From positions 1-38,136 of the forward strand of contig JAQGOY010000154.1 in assembly GCA_028293375.1 (NCBI GenBank): a DNA stretch of 38,136 nt, read 5' to 3'. Source of the DNA: Verrucomicrobiales bacterium. GTDB lineage: Bacteria > Verrucomicrobiota > Verrucomicrobiia > Limisphaerales > JAQGOY01. Made by a program: the position numbers and the translations under genes. Shown in pieces: positions 24,109 through 32,190 of this stretch. Below the pieces are notes generated by a model. It saw only the letters and a program-made list of their open reading frames with translations, made no database searches and was not told where the DNA came from. Each line of letters opens with the position of its first letter. The stretch's first letter is position 1.

Positions 24109-24575
24109 TCGCGTGACTTCACAGGCAGCCACTATGAATGAATTCAGGCGTGGCAACAATCAGGCTTGAGGCAGTAGGGGGGTCGGGGAAAAGCGCCATT
24201 GGGAAACTCAGCGCCACGCTGAAAAAAATATTGGTCGGACAAACGTTCAATCTGGAATACAAATAGGGGAACTCCTTTTGATAATGCCTCCGTCTCCCCG
24301 ATAGCCCCCAAGCCTGGGAAGGGTATTATTTTAGAACACCGATCAACCGACTTATGGAGTACGAAATTGCCTGGAAAGATTCGACAAACGCAATCCGAAA
24401 GATTGCGATGCCGTTCCGTTCCATGGCGGTTTTTGCTGTCGCCCATATTCGGAGAGCTGGAGGCCGCCTCCTCCGGATCAAACAGAACGGTGACCGTTTG
24501 CCGCCGGTCGAAAAGAGACAAATGGTTTCTGACGCCAACCGTGTCTAACCATTCATCAACTCTCTTACTGGATTA
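24109..24575. other. Intergenic region upstream of the minus-strand giant protein
   Basis: About 467 bp between the asparaginase stop and the giant gene's start. Open frames exist on both strands (for example 24144-24521 minus and 24354-24548 plus), but neither has a ribosome-binding site, a recognisable domain or a consistent composition, so none is called. The promoter of the giant gene should be here. No hairpin terminator for the asparaginase gene was seen. Confidence 0.5.
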
Positions 24576-25604
24576 TTAAAAATCCAATTTAAGAAGTGGT
24601 TCTAGCGCTCCCACTGTATCTCCTCTGTGGTTTTTCAGTTCAAACGTAAATAGTCGCGAGAAGGCAATTTCCAGCGAAGAGTCCAGCAATCCCAATTGGC
24701 GAAGCACTTCGATCATGATCACGCCGCGCGCCCGCTCGTTGGAGCCATCCTCTATTTTCAGAGCTATCCCCACACCTTTCGGATATTTTGTCGAGCGCTT
24801 TAGTGCCATGGCAAAAACTCCTTCAGCTCCCAACTTGCAGATTGCGGTCCCCTTAAACGCTTTTATCAATTCACAATCGATTACTCCGTCCCCGCTGATG
24901 AGTTGAGGATGCCCGGTGATCGCATTCGAAATGCGTTGCGAACCGGCATGAAGTGCGGGCTCAAGATCCACTGCGCCCGAAATAAAACGACTAAAACCGT
25001 GTGCCAGGTTTTTCAAGGGAAGGGCGAAAGTGGGAGCGGCGCACCCATCGATGGCAGTCGTCACTTTGCTGGCGGGCAATGCGCAAAATGTGGCAATCGT
25101 TTCGAGAATCAAAAGCTGGAGCGGATGTGACGGTTCCATATAATCTTCAAGGGCCCAATTGTGGCATTTGCATGCGGCTAGCATTCCCGCATGTTTTCCC
25201 GAACAATTATTATGCAAAACACCTGGCGATTCGCAGTTTCGACAAAGGAATTCCTGAGCGTTTTTAGAAAATGGTTGATGAGTCCCGCACTGGAGTTGAC
25301 TGGGATCCAGACCCGCTTTGTTCAAAAGTTGCGAGACGGCAGCGAGATGAAAGGCTTCACCCTGGTGAGAGCTGCAGGCAATAGCGATTTCTTCATCGGT
25401 CAATCCAAATCGGTCGGCAGCCCCGGAAAGAATCAATGGCATAGCCTGGAAAATCTTGGCCGTGGACCTTAGGAAAATGGGAGTCTGACCATCGCCAAAA
25501 GAGGCTATCAGATCGCCGGAATTGCTAACCACAGCCACTGCGGCGCGGTGGAGTGACTCAACCATTCCTCCGCGAGTCACGGCCAGAGCAGGCATTAAGT
25601 TCAT
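24576..25604 (-). CDS. ansA: L-asparaginase, type III (Rhizobium etli AnsA/ReAV-like)
   Basis: 342 aa matching the asparaginase family of PF06089, which is unrelated to the E. coli enzymes and has a beta-lactamase-like fold. The active-site Ser47-x-x-Lys50 lies in the RSTAKIFQA segment, a second Ser is in SSHQGE, and the metal-binding residues Cys134, Lys137 (NNCSGKHAG) and Cys188 (DGCAAPTF) fall within one residue of the Cys135/Lys138/Cys189 set described for the R. etli enzyme. It hydrolyses L-asparagine to aspartate and ammonia. There is no signal peptide, so it is cytoplasmic. It lies downstream of the POT-family peptide transporter gene on the same strand, 148 bp apart, a sensible pairing for amino-acid use. 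Confidence 0.9.
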   Translation of the reverse strand: MNLMPALAVTRGGMVESLHRAAVAVVSNSGDLIASFGDGQTPIFLRSTAKIFQAMPLILSGAADRFGLTDEEIAIACSSHQGEAFHLAAVSQLLNKAGLDPSQLQCGTHQPFSKNAQEFLCRNCESPGVLHNNCSGKHAGMLAACKCHNWALEDYMEPSHPLQLLILETIATFCALPASKVTTAIDGCAAPTFALPLKNLAHGFSRFISGAVDLEPALHAGSQRISNAITGHPQLISGDGVIDCELIKAFKGTAICKLGAEGVFAMALKRSTKYPKGVGIALKIEDGSNERARGVIMIEVLRQLGLLDSSLEIAFSRLFTFELKNHRGDTVGALEPLLKLDF

Positions 25605-25752
25605 AGAATCGGGCAGGGCAGAATGACTTATCCATCCAGCATATAATCGTTTGAAGAGAGTTCAAGCTGACACGAGTGACCCGTGCGACTCGCCCTCAAG
25701 GAGTGATTCACCTGCCCCAACGGGTTGATGTCATTGTTCGAAGGCTCAAGGG

Positions 25753-27123
25753 CTAAGCTGGCGCATTGGGGATGGGGGTGGGAATTTCGTCCTGGATAAT
25801 GGTTTCTTCTTTGTAGGATTTGGCAACGAACACGAATATTAGAGTGGTCACCGCCATGGCTCCTGCAAAGACCAGGTAATAGTTCACATCCGAAAGATTG
25901 GATGACCCGTCTTTATTTTTTATGAAATGATTGAACCCTCCGGCCATGAGGTTTCCAAGCGAAACGGAAAGCCAAAAAATGCCCATGATGATCGATTTCA
26001 AGCGCTTGGGGGCCTGGGTGTAGGAAAATTCCAGGCAAGTAATGGAGACCATGACTTCGGCAGCAGTCAAGACCATGTATGCGAAGATTTGCCATCCGAT
26101 GGTGGGAACCTGACCACGGCTGATCATGACTTCAATCCACGCCGAGATCAAAAACGATAAGAAGGTGGTGGCAAAACCGATTCCAATCTTTCGAAGCGGC
26201 GTGAGCGTGAACATCTTGGAAAATGCCGGATAGATAAAGTAAGAAAAAATAGGGATATAGACCAGAATCAAGAGCGGATTGATGGCACTCACCTGGGCAG
26301 GCAGCCATGTGCGACCCATCCAGTAAAGATCCATCTTGGTCGCCTGTAAAACCCAGGCAGAAAAAATCTGTTCATATAAAGCCCAAAAAACGGAGACCAA
26401 CAAATAAATCGGAACCAGTTTAACAATGTATTTCCAGGTATCCCAGGTTTTCAAATCACGGAAAAAGGCATTCTTGCCGGGTGGAATGTGAATGAATTTG
26501 TTTCTGCCCATCCAGAAAACGATAGTAGCGATAACCATCAACAACCCGGGAACCCCAAACGCCCAGTGCGGACCAAACTCTTTTTTACTCAAAAGCCATG
26601 GGGTCAAAAGACTGGAAATAAAAGACCCTGCATTTATCGAAAAATAGAACCAACCAAAAACCTTGGCCAGCAAATGTTTGTTGGAAGCGCCAAACTGATC
26701 GCCCACATGCGCGGAAACACACGATTTTATACCTCCAGCACCCATGGCCAGCAAGCCGAGCCCGATGACCAGCCCGAGGCGGGTCTCATCGATGGCCAGC
26801 GCCAGATGGCCCAAACAATAAACCACAGAAAGAATGAGAATGGTTTTGTATTTTCCGAGAAAACCATCGGCAATAAATGCGCCAACGATGGGAAAGAAAT
26901 AGGCGGCCGAGGTAAAGAGGTGGAAATTCTGCTTGGCCTCGGTCGGGGTCATGACCGCAAGCTGCCCGGAAGAATTCAAAAGATATTGCGTCATGAATAC
27001 GGTGAGAATCGCGTTCATCCCGTAATAGCTAAATCGTTCCGCGGCTTCATTGCCAACGATATAGGGCACCCCCTTGGGCAATCCTGTCGTCTGCACCGGC
27101 GCTTCCAAATATTCTTTAGCCAT
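25753..27123 (-). CDS. Proton-dependent oligopeptide transporter (POT/PTR2, MFS)
   Basis: 456 aa with about 12 hydrophobic helices. The N-terminal VGNEAAERFSYYGMNAIL is the ExxERFxYY signature of POT-family transporters, whose Glu and Arg take part in proton coupling. A conserved GxGGIKxCVSAHVGDQF segment, the second POT motif, is also present. The protein imports di- and tripeptides across the inner membrane using the proton gradient. The gene lies 9 bp after argC on the minus strand, so cotranscription with arginine biosynthesis is possible. Confidence 0.92.
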   Translation of the reverse strand: MAKEYLEAPVQTTGLPKGVPYIVGNEAAERFSYYGMNAILTVFMTQYLLNSSGQLAVMTPTEAKQNFHLFTSAAYFFPIVGAFIADGFLGKYKTILILSVVYCLGHLALAIDETRLGLVIGLGLLAMGAGGIKSCVSAHVGDQFGASNKHLLAKVFGWFYFSINAGSFISSLLTPWLLSKKEFGPHWAFGVPGLLMVIATIVFWMGRNKFIHIPPGKNAFFRDLKTWDTWKYIVKLVPIYLLVSVFWALYEQIFSAWVLQATKMDLYWMGRTWLPAQVSAINPLLILVYIPIFSYFIYPAFSKMFTLTPLRKIGIGFATTFLSFLISAWIEVMISRGQVPTIGWQIFAYMVLTAAEVMVSITCLEFSYTQAPKRLKSIIMGIFWLSVSLGNLMAGGFNHFIKNKDGSSNLSDVNYYLVFAGAMAVTTLIFVFVAKSYKEETIIQDEIPTPIPNAPA

Positions 27124-27132
27124 TATTAATTA

Positions 27133-28197
27133 TTAGGTTAAACCCGCAGTTTCCGGATATCCGCACATGATGTTCAGGCTCTGGACGGCTTGTCCTGACG
27201 CGCCTTTCAAAATGTTGTCTTCCGCGCTGAAGATCAGGAGCCGACCGGTGCGCGCATCCAGTCGCCAGGCAATCTCTATATAATTGGTGCCCACCACATT
27301 TTTGGTGTCTGGCATGGATTTGCCTTCGAGAATGCGGACAAAGGGTTCGGTGTCGTAGGCTTTGTGAAAGGCCGCGGCAATCTGGTCATTTAACAAATTT
27401 AGATCCGCAGCAGTGCTGAAATGAACCTCCGGCGCGCAATAGAGAGTGGTTAATATCCCTCGATTTACCGGGATGAGATGAGGAGTGAACTGGATGGTCA
27501 CATCCAGCCCAGCTGCCAATGAAAGTTCCTGCTCTATTTCCGAAAGGTGGCGGTGTTTGGGGACCCCGTAAGGCCTAACGCTTTCGTTACACTCGGCGAA
27601 AAGATAATCGATTTCCGCTTTGCGCCCGGCACCGCTGACCCCGCTCATGGAATCGGCAATGATGCCGGTATGTTTGATGATTTTGGCGGAAAGCAACGGT
27701 AATAGCGGCAAGAGAATACTGGTGGGGTAACAGCCGGGGGAGGCCACCAGGGTGGCGTTGGCAATGGCACTGCGATAAACTTCAGGCAACCCATAGACCG
27801 ATTTTACCAGCAGGTCCGGGGCGGGATGTTCGTGCGCATAAAATTCCTTGTAAACGGCGGCACTCTTTAATCGGAAATCAGCGCTGAGATCGATGACCTG
27901 GCAACCCAGGTCCAAAAGTGGAATGGCGAATTCGGCTGCAACACCATGAGGCAAAGCCAGGAATATGATTTGGGAGTTTTTCGCCAGCACCTCGATTTGC
28001 GGTTCCGAAAAACGAACTGTTTTGGCGAGAGGATGGCTGGCAAATTTGGGAAAAACCTGGGCGATGGTTTGCCCGGCGTGCTGACGGGAGGTGACCATGG
28101 TCAAATCCGCAAAAGGATGAGAAAGAAGAATTCGAACCAGTTCCTCTCCAGAATAACCTGAAGCACCGACAATCCCGACCTGAACGCGTTTACTCAT
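27133..28197 (-). CDS. argC: N-acetyl-gamma-glutamyl-phosphate reductase
   Basis: 354 aa from the ATG at 28195-28197, which places the Rossmann motif VGIVGASGYSGEELVRIL directly at the N-terminus; an in-frame ATG at 28230 would add 11 residues. The catalytic cysteine lies in ASPGCYPTS (Cys156), and the family segments LALPHGVAAEF, IDLSADFR and GVSGAGRKAE are intact. It reduces N-acetylglutamyl phosphate to the semialdehyde with NADPH, step 3 of arginine synthesis. No other arg genes are in the window. It follows rpsI after a terminator, so it has its own promoter in the ~215-bp gap. Confidence 0.93.
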   Translation of the reverse strand: MSKRVQVGIVGASGYSGEELVRILLSHPFADLTMVTSRQHAGQTIAQVFPKFASHPLAKTVRFSEPQIEVLAKNSQIIFLALPHGVAAEFAIPLLDLGCQVIDLSADFRLKSAAVYKEFYAHEHPAPDLLVKSVYGLPEVYRSAIANATLVASPGCYPTSILLPLLPLLSAKIIKHTGIIADSMSGVSGAGRKAEIDYLFAECNESVRPYGVPKHRHLSEIEQELSLAAGLDVTIQFTPHLIPVNRGILTTLYCAPEVHFSTAADLNLLNDQIAAAFHKAYDTEPFVRILEGKSMPDTKNVVGTNYIEIAWRLDARTGRLLIFSAEDNILKGASGQAVQSLNIMCGYPETAGLT

Positions 28198-28398
28198 TTT
28201 CTGTTGAAACCACAATGCGTTGAGGCTCATTAAACTTCAAGCACAGGGTTTTTTGGGAGGCAAGGGTGGGATTGAGAAACCGAAAGTTGGGTAGATTTGA
28301 AAACAACCACCAAAGCTTCGAGCCAACCGCAGAAAAAAACGCACCTGGAATCGTATCTATCGCGGTTGTGAACTCGGCGGGTGCTGGCGTTGAACAAC

Positions 28399-28427
28399 AA
28401 AAAACCCCGCTGGAGACCAGCGGGGTT
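28399..28427 (-). terminator. Intrinsic terminator of the rplM-rpsI operon
   Basis: AACCCCGCTGG (28403-28413) pairs perfectly with CCAGCGGGGTT (28417-28427) around a 3-nt loop. Read on the minus strand the hairpin is followed by TTTTTT. It lies 17 bp after the rpsI stop and separates the ribosomal genes from argC. Confidence 0.92.
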
Positions 28428-28444
28428 GAAGTGAAAAAGTTCGA

Positions 28445-28852
28445 TTAACGTTTGCTGAATTGGAAACGTTTGCGTGCGCCGGGTTGACCGTATTTTTTGC
28501 GTTCCTTCATGCGGGAATCGCGGGTTAACATTCCTTCAGCCTTCAAAGTGGGACGATAATTGACGTCCGCTTCAAGAAGAGCGCGGGAAATACCGTGGCG
28601 AACGGCGCCAGCCTGGCCAGTTGGGCCGCCACCGATGACGTTGACACGAATGTCAAACTTGGTGGTGCTGTCAGTGATTTTCAGCGGGGAGAGAACGTAG
28701 TTACGGAGCGTGTCAGTCAGAAAATAATTTTCGTAAGGACGACCGTTAACGGTGATTTTGCCGGAGCCAACAGCAATGCGAACGCGGGCAATGGCGGTCT
28801 TGCGGCGGCCTGTACCAAGAAATTCCTGAGTTTTAGAATCAACCATAAACAA
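28445..28852 (-). CDS. rpsI: 30S ribosomal protein S9
   Basis: 135 aa. The family signature [14 protein letters not shown] is at the N-terminus, [20 protein letters not shown] is in the middle, and the C-terminal [20 protein letters not shown] ends in the invariant SKR that reaches the ribosomal P site. The QPGARKRF stretch deviates slightly from the common LRGARRAPQ. The gene lies 2 bp behind rplM as in most bacteria. The start could be either of two nearby ATG codons (28852 or 28846). Confidence 0.97.
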   Translation of the reverse strand: MFMVDSKTQEFLGTGRRKTAIARVRIAVGSGKITVNGRPYENYFLTDTLRNYVLSPLKITDSTTKFDIRVNVIGGGPTGQAGAVRHGISRALLEADVNYRPTLKAEGMLTRDSRMKERKKYGQPGARKRFQFSKR

Positions 28853-28854
28853 AA

Positions 28855-29289
28855 TTATTTAGAAGGGGCGAGTGTCGCAGGCTGTTGAGCGGAATGGGGA
28901 TGCTCACCGCCTTTATAGACTTTTAGCTTGGTCATCAGGACCCGACCGAGACGATTCTTTGGCACCATGCCCCGGACGGCGTGAGTAATCAAGCGTCCAG
29001 CATCTTTGGCGCGCACCTGGGCTACGGAGGTGAACTTTTCGCCACCTTTCCAGCCAGAGTAGCTCATGAAATATTTATCGGTTTCTTTTTTGCCGGTCAA
29101 ACGCACTTTATCCGCGTTAATAACGACAACGAAGTCACCTGCATCAAGATGTGCAGTGTAAACCGGTTTGTTTTTTCCGCGCAGGATGTCCGCAACCTGA
29201 ACAGCAAGACGACCAAGGATGGCACCATCAGCATCGATCACGTGCCATTTACGTTGGTCTAAATTTACTTTGGGCAAATACGTTTTCAT
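28855..29289 (-). CDS. rplM: 50S ribosomal protein L13
   Basis: 144 aa, normal length. Diagnostic segments are [43 protein letters not shown] and [32 protein letters not shown]. It is the first gene of the two-gene rplM-rpsI operon, which ends at the hairpin at 28399-28427. The operon promoter should be in the ~80 bp between it and lpxD. Confidence 0.97.
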   Translation of the reverse strand: MKTYLPKVNLDQRKWHVIDADGAILGRLAVQVADILRGKNKPVYTAHLDAGDFVVVINADKVRLTGKKETDKYFMSYSGWKGGEKFTSVAQVRAKDAGRLITHAVRGMVPKNRLGRVLMTKLKVYKGGEHPHSAQQPATLAPSK

Positions 29290-29367
29290 CTAAAACCTTA
29301 ATAAGGAGGGAAGAAAGTAGCAAATGGACAACCAGAGTCAATAGGCATTTCAACCGTTTTTGAACTT

Positions 29368-30450
29368 TTATTTCTCATGTTCCAAGACCTTTTCGACCTC
29401 AAAATCAGGGTCCTTTACCTCCCCGTTTTTGGTCAGTTCCGCGAGCCGCTTTTCCAAGGCGTCCACCCGCTTCAATAAATCCGGAAGTCGTTGTGTGGCA
29501 AAGAATTGCCTCTTAGCTTGGCGATCTGGAACCGCCGGTGATCCAAGTACCTTTTCACCTGCTTCTATATCATTGGAAACGCCCGACTGACCGGCAATTA
29601 CAGCGCGATCACCAATGCTCAGGTGCCCTGCGATTCCTGCCTGGCCGGCGATGGTAACGTAGTTGCCGAGCTTACTGCTGCCCGCAATTCCAGACTGGGC
29701 GATGAGTAGATTGTGCTCACCCACAAGAACATTATGAGCCACTTGAACCAAATTATCGATTTTTGTTCCTTTGCCGATAATGGTGGGCCCGAGGGCGCCG
29801 CGGTCAATCGTGACATTAGCGCCAATTTCAACATCATCACCGACAAAAACGATCCCCACCTGAGGCACTTTGCGATGAAAACTTTTGTCAAAGACGTACC
29901 CATAACCGTCCGAACCCACCACCGCTCCGCAATGAATTCGTACCCGCTTCCCTATCTGGCTGCGGGGATAGACACTGACGTTTGGAAAAAACCTGGAATC
30001 CTCACCAACAACAGCATCAACACCGATTGAAATGTGGCTTTGCAGGACTACGCGTGCGCCTATTTGGGCGCCTGCCTCCACGGCGCAAAAAGGGCCGATG
30101 TGAGCAGTGGCATCCACCTTCGCTGTGGGGTGAATCACTGCCGAAGGATGAATACCCGCGAGAAATTCAGGCTCTGGAAAGAAGAGCGGCAGAGCCCGGG
30201 CATAACCAATGCGGGCACTCGCGACTTTGATCAATGTTTTGGAACCTTCCAGGGCTCCGCAGCGATCATCCACAATAATGGCGCTTGCCGCGCTTTGCAG
30301 GCATGCCTGGAAGAACCGCTCGTTCTGGGCGAAGGTAAGATCACCCTCGATGGCATTTTTGGCTTCGGCCACGCGCTGAAGAATCAGAGTGGAATCCCCA
30401 ATCACAGTTCCCTGGATTTGGGCGGCGAGGTCTGCGGCTGAAATCGGCAT
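29368..30450 (-). CDS. lpxD: UDP-3-O-(3-hydroxyacyl)glucosamine N-acyltransferase
   Basis: 360 aa from the ATG at 30448-30450, which gives the usual N-terminus (MPISAADLAAQIQG) and starts one nucleotide after the panD stop; a longer start at 30498 would overlap panD. An N-terminal uridine-binding domain is followed by a long left-handed beta-helix of hexapeptide repeats (for example GVDAVVGEDSRFFPNVSVY) with the catalytic His in VQVAHNVLVGEHN. A C-terminal helical region (RVDALEKRLAEL) follows. It performs the third step of lipid A synthesis, so the organism has an LPS-type outer membrane. No other lpx genes are adjacent. Confidence 0.94.
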   Translation of the reverse strand: MPISAADLAAQIQGTVIGDSTLILQRVAEAKNAIEGDLTFAQNERFFQACLQSAASAIIVDDRCGALEGSKTLIKVASARIGYARALPLFFPEPEFLAGIHPSAVIHPTAKVDATAHIGPFCAVEAGAQIGARVVLQSHISIGVDAVVGEDSRFFPNVSVYPRSQIGKRVRIHCGAVVGSDGYGYVFDKSFHRKVPQVGIVFVGDDVEIGANVTIDRGALGPTIIGKGTKIDNLVQVAHNVLVGEHNLLIAQSGIAGSSKLGNYVTIAGQAGIAGHLSIGDRAVIAGQSGVSNDIEAGEKVLGSPAVPDRQAKRQFFATQRLPDLLKRVDALEKRLAELTKNGEVKDPDFEVEKVLEHEK

Positions 30451-30451
30451 T

Positions 30452-30814
30452 TTAAATTCCGCGTTCGTTAATGATGGCGTTGGCTTCTCCCATGACAATC
30501 ACACGAGGCTGCCAATTGGCGGCCTGCGCCTCATCAGCCACCGTATAACCCATGATGGTCAATCGATCACCGGGCTTTCCCAGATGGGCTGCTGCCCCAT
30601 TGAGAATGATACATTTCGAGCCTCTTTCCCCGGGAATGAGATAAGTTTCAAAGCGATTCCCATTAGCCATATTGCTGGCTAGAATCTTCTCATAGGGATA
30701 AAATCCAACCTTATCCATGAAGTCGCGATCGACCGTCATCGACCCTTCATAATTGACGTTGGACTCGGTGATGATGGCACGATGAATCTTGGATTTTAGC
30801 AAATGGATCTGCAT
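30452..30814 (-). CDS. panD: Aspartate 1-decarboxylase
   Basis: 120 aa from the ATG at 30812-30814. That start puts the self-cleavage site at Gly24-Ser25 (YEGSMTVD), exactly the canonical position; an upstream TTG would shift it by three. Ser25 becomes the pyruvoyl cofactor. KSKIHRA, NRFETY and GAAAHLGKPGD are family motifs. The enzyme makes beta-alanine for pantothenate and coenzyme A. It is the first gene of a two-gene unit with lpxD and is divergent from the Gfo/Idh/MocA gene. Confidence 0.96.
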   Translation of the reverse strand: MQIHLLKSKIHRAIITESNVNYEGSMTVDRDFMDKVGFYPYEKILASNMANGNRFETYLIPGERGSKCIILNGAAAHLGKPGDRLTIMGYTVADEAQAANWQPRVIVMGEANAIINERGI

Positions 30815-30831
30815 ACAACTCAAGTCACTCG

Positions 30832-30860
30832 TTGACTTGAAAAACTCCGATCATTATAAA
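30832..30860 (+). promoter_or_regulatory. Near-consensus sigma-70 promoter of the Gfo/Idh/MocA gene
   Basis: TTGACT (30832-30837), a 17-bp spacer and TATAAA (30855-30860) differ from the consensus by one base in each box. The expected transcript start is near 30867, about 30 bp before the ATG at 30898. Confidence 0.7.
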
Positions 30861-30897
30861 GTGCGCGTTACCTCGATTACAATCTCTACTTTAACAT

Positions 30898-32061
30898 ATG
30901 TCTAAAACATTGCGTGTCGGAATGATTGGCTACCGGTTTATGGGGAAAGCCCATTCGAACGCCTGGCGCCAGGCTCCCCGTTTTTTCGACCTCAAGGCCA
31001 ACGTCGAAATGCATACCATCTGCGGTCGCGACCCTAAAGGAGTCGAAGCAGCCCGCGCGCAACTGGGCTGGATAAATGCTTCCACTGACTGGAAAGCAGT
31101 CCTCGCCAACCCTGAAATCGACATCGTCGACATCAACACCCCAAACGAGTCCCACGCGGAAATCGCCATTGCCGCCGCGAAAGCGGGCAAACATGTCCTT
31201 TGCGAAAAGCCACTCGCTCTCAACGTCGCCCAATGCAAGGAAATGTTGGACGCTGTCAAAAAAGCGAAAGTGGTCCACATGGTTTGTCACAACTATCGCC
31301 GAATTCCCGCGATAGCCCTGGCCAAAAAGATGATTGAAGAAGGGGCTCTGGGCGAAATTTATCATTATCGCGCCCGCTATGCTCAGGATTGGATCGTGGA
31401 CCCTGAATTCCCGCTCGTCTGGCGTTTGCAAAAAGGGGTCAGCGGCAGTGGAACTCACGGAGACATTCAGGCGCACATCATCGACCTGGGCCGTTACCTC
31501 GTGGGCGAATTCAAAGAAGTTTGCGGTATGCTGCATACCTTCATCAAGGAACGCCCGCTCGTGGATGATTCTGGAAAAGGTCAGGGGCTGGGCGGCAAAG
31601 GCGGCAAGAAAATGGGTAAAGTGACGGTGGATGATGCTTCGCTGATGATTGGCCGTTTCGCCAATGGAGCGCTGGCCAATCTGGAAGCAACCCGTTTCGC
31701 GCTAGGCAGGAAAAATCACATCACCCTGGAAATTAATGGTTCCAAAGGGTCCCTCTATTTTGACTTCGAGGACATGAATCGTCTCAAATATTTTGACAAT
31801 GCCGCCCCTCAGGACCGCCAGGGCTTTACCGACATCCTCGTGACCCAGGGCGGCGGGGTTCATCCTTTTGTCGGCAATTGGTGGCCACCAGGCCACATCA
31901 TAGGCTACGAGCACACATTCGTGCACACCATCGCAGATTTCGTAAACGCGGTGGTGGATGGCAAATCAGTTCAACCTACTTTCGAAGATGGCATGAAGAA
32001 CGAGCGCGTGTTGGAAGCGGTGGAAGAATCCGCCAAAACCCGCCAGTGGGTGAAGGTCTAG
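30898..32061 (+). CDS. Gfo/Idh/MocA-family oxidoreductase (cytoplasmic)
   Basis: 387 aa. The NAD(P)-binding Rossmann fold begins at residue 5 (LRVGMIGYRFMGKAHSNAW), with the conserved DIVDINTPNESHAEIAIAA and the family lysine motif HVLCEKPLALN. The C-terminal substrate domain includes GDIQAHIIDLGRYLVGEF and ANLEATRFALGRKNH. No signal peptide is present. Members oxidise or epimerise sugars, inositols or related polyols, and the exact substrate cannot be read. The gene stands alone between a near-consensus promoter and a strong terminator, which suggests a single, well-expressed transcription unit. Confidence 0.93.
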   Translation: MSKTLRVGMIGYRFMGKAHSNAWRQAPRFFDLKANVEMHTICGRDPKGVEAARAQLGWINASTDWKAVLANPEIDIVDINTPNESHAEIAIAAAKAGKHVLCEKPLALNVAQCKEMLDAVKKAKVVHMVCHNYRRIPAIALAKKMIEEGALGEIYHYRARYAQDWIVDPEFPLVWRLQKGVSGSGTHGDIQAHIIDLGRYLVGEFKEVCGMLHTFIKERPLVDDSGKGQGLGGKGGKKMGKVTVDDASLMIGRFANGALANLEATRFALGRKNHITLEINGSKGSLYFDFEDMNRLKYFDNAAPQDRQGFTDILVTQGGGVHPFVGNWWPPGHIIGYEHTFVHTIADFVNAVVDGKSVQPTFEDGMKNERVLEAVEESAKTRQWVKV

Positions 32062-32083
32062 CCAGCGTTCCCTGGGCATTTGC

Positions 32084-32115
32084 AAGGCCGGTTTCCATGA
32101 GGAAATCGGCCTTTT
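32084..32115 (+). terminator. Intrinsic terminator after the Gfo/Idh/MocA gene
   Basis: AAGGCCGGTTTCC (32084-32096) pairs with GGAAATCGGCCTT (32101-32113) with one G-U pair around an ATGA loop, followed by a T-run to 32115. It lies 22 bp after the stop. Confidence 0.88.
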
Positions 32116-32190
32116 TAATTGCTGAAGTTACAATTCCTTCACACTTTCCGGGATAGCGCCGCAGACTCTTGTTGTTTAGACTATTCCCTC

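Noticed and set aside
24144-24548. Overlapping open frames on both strands upstream of the minus-strand giant gene
   Set aside because: No start signal, domain or homology that I recognise; the region is more simply the leader and promoter region.
26488-27129. 213-aa plus-strand open frame opposite the POT transporter
   Set aside because: It mirrors the hydrophobic minus-strand transporter with the ExxERF signature and is a composition artefact.
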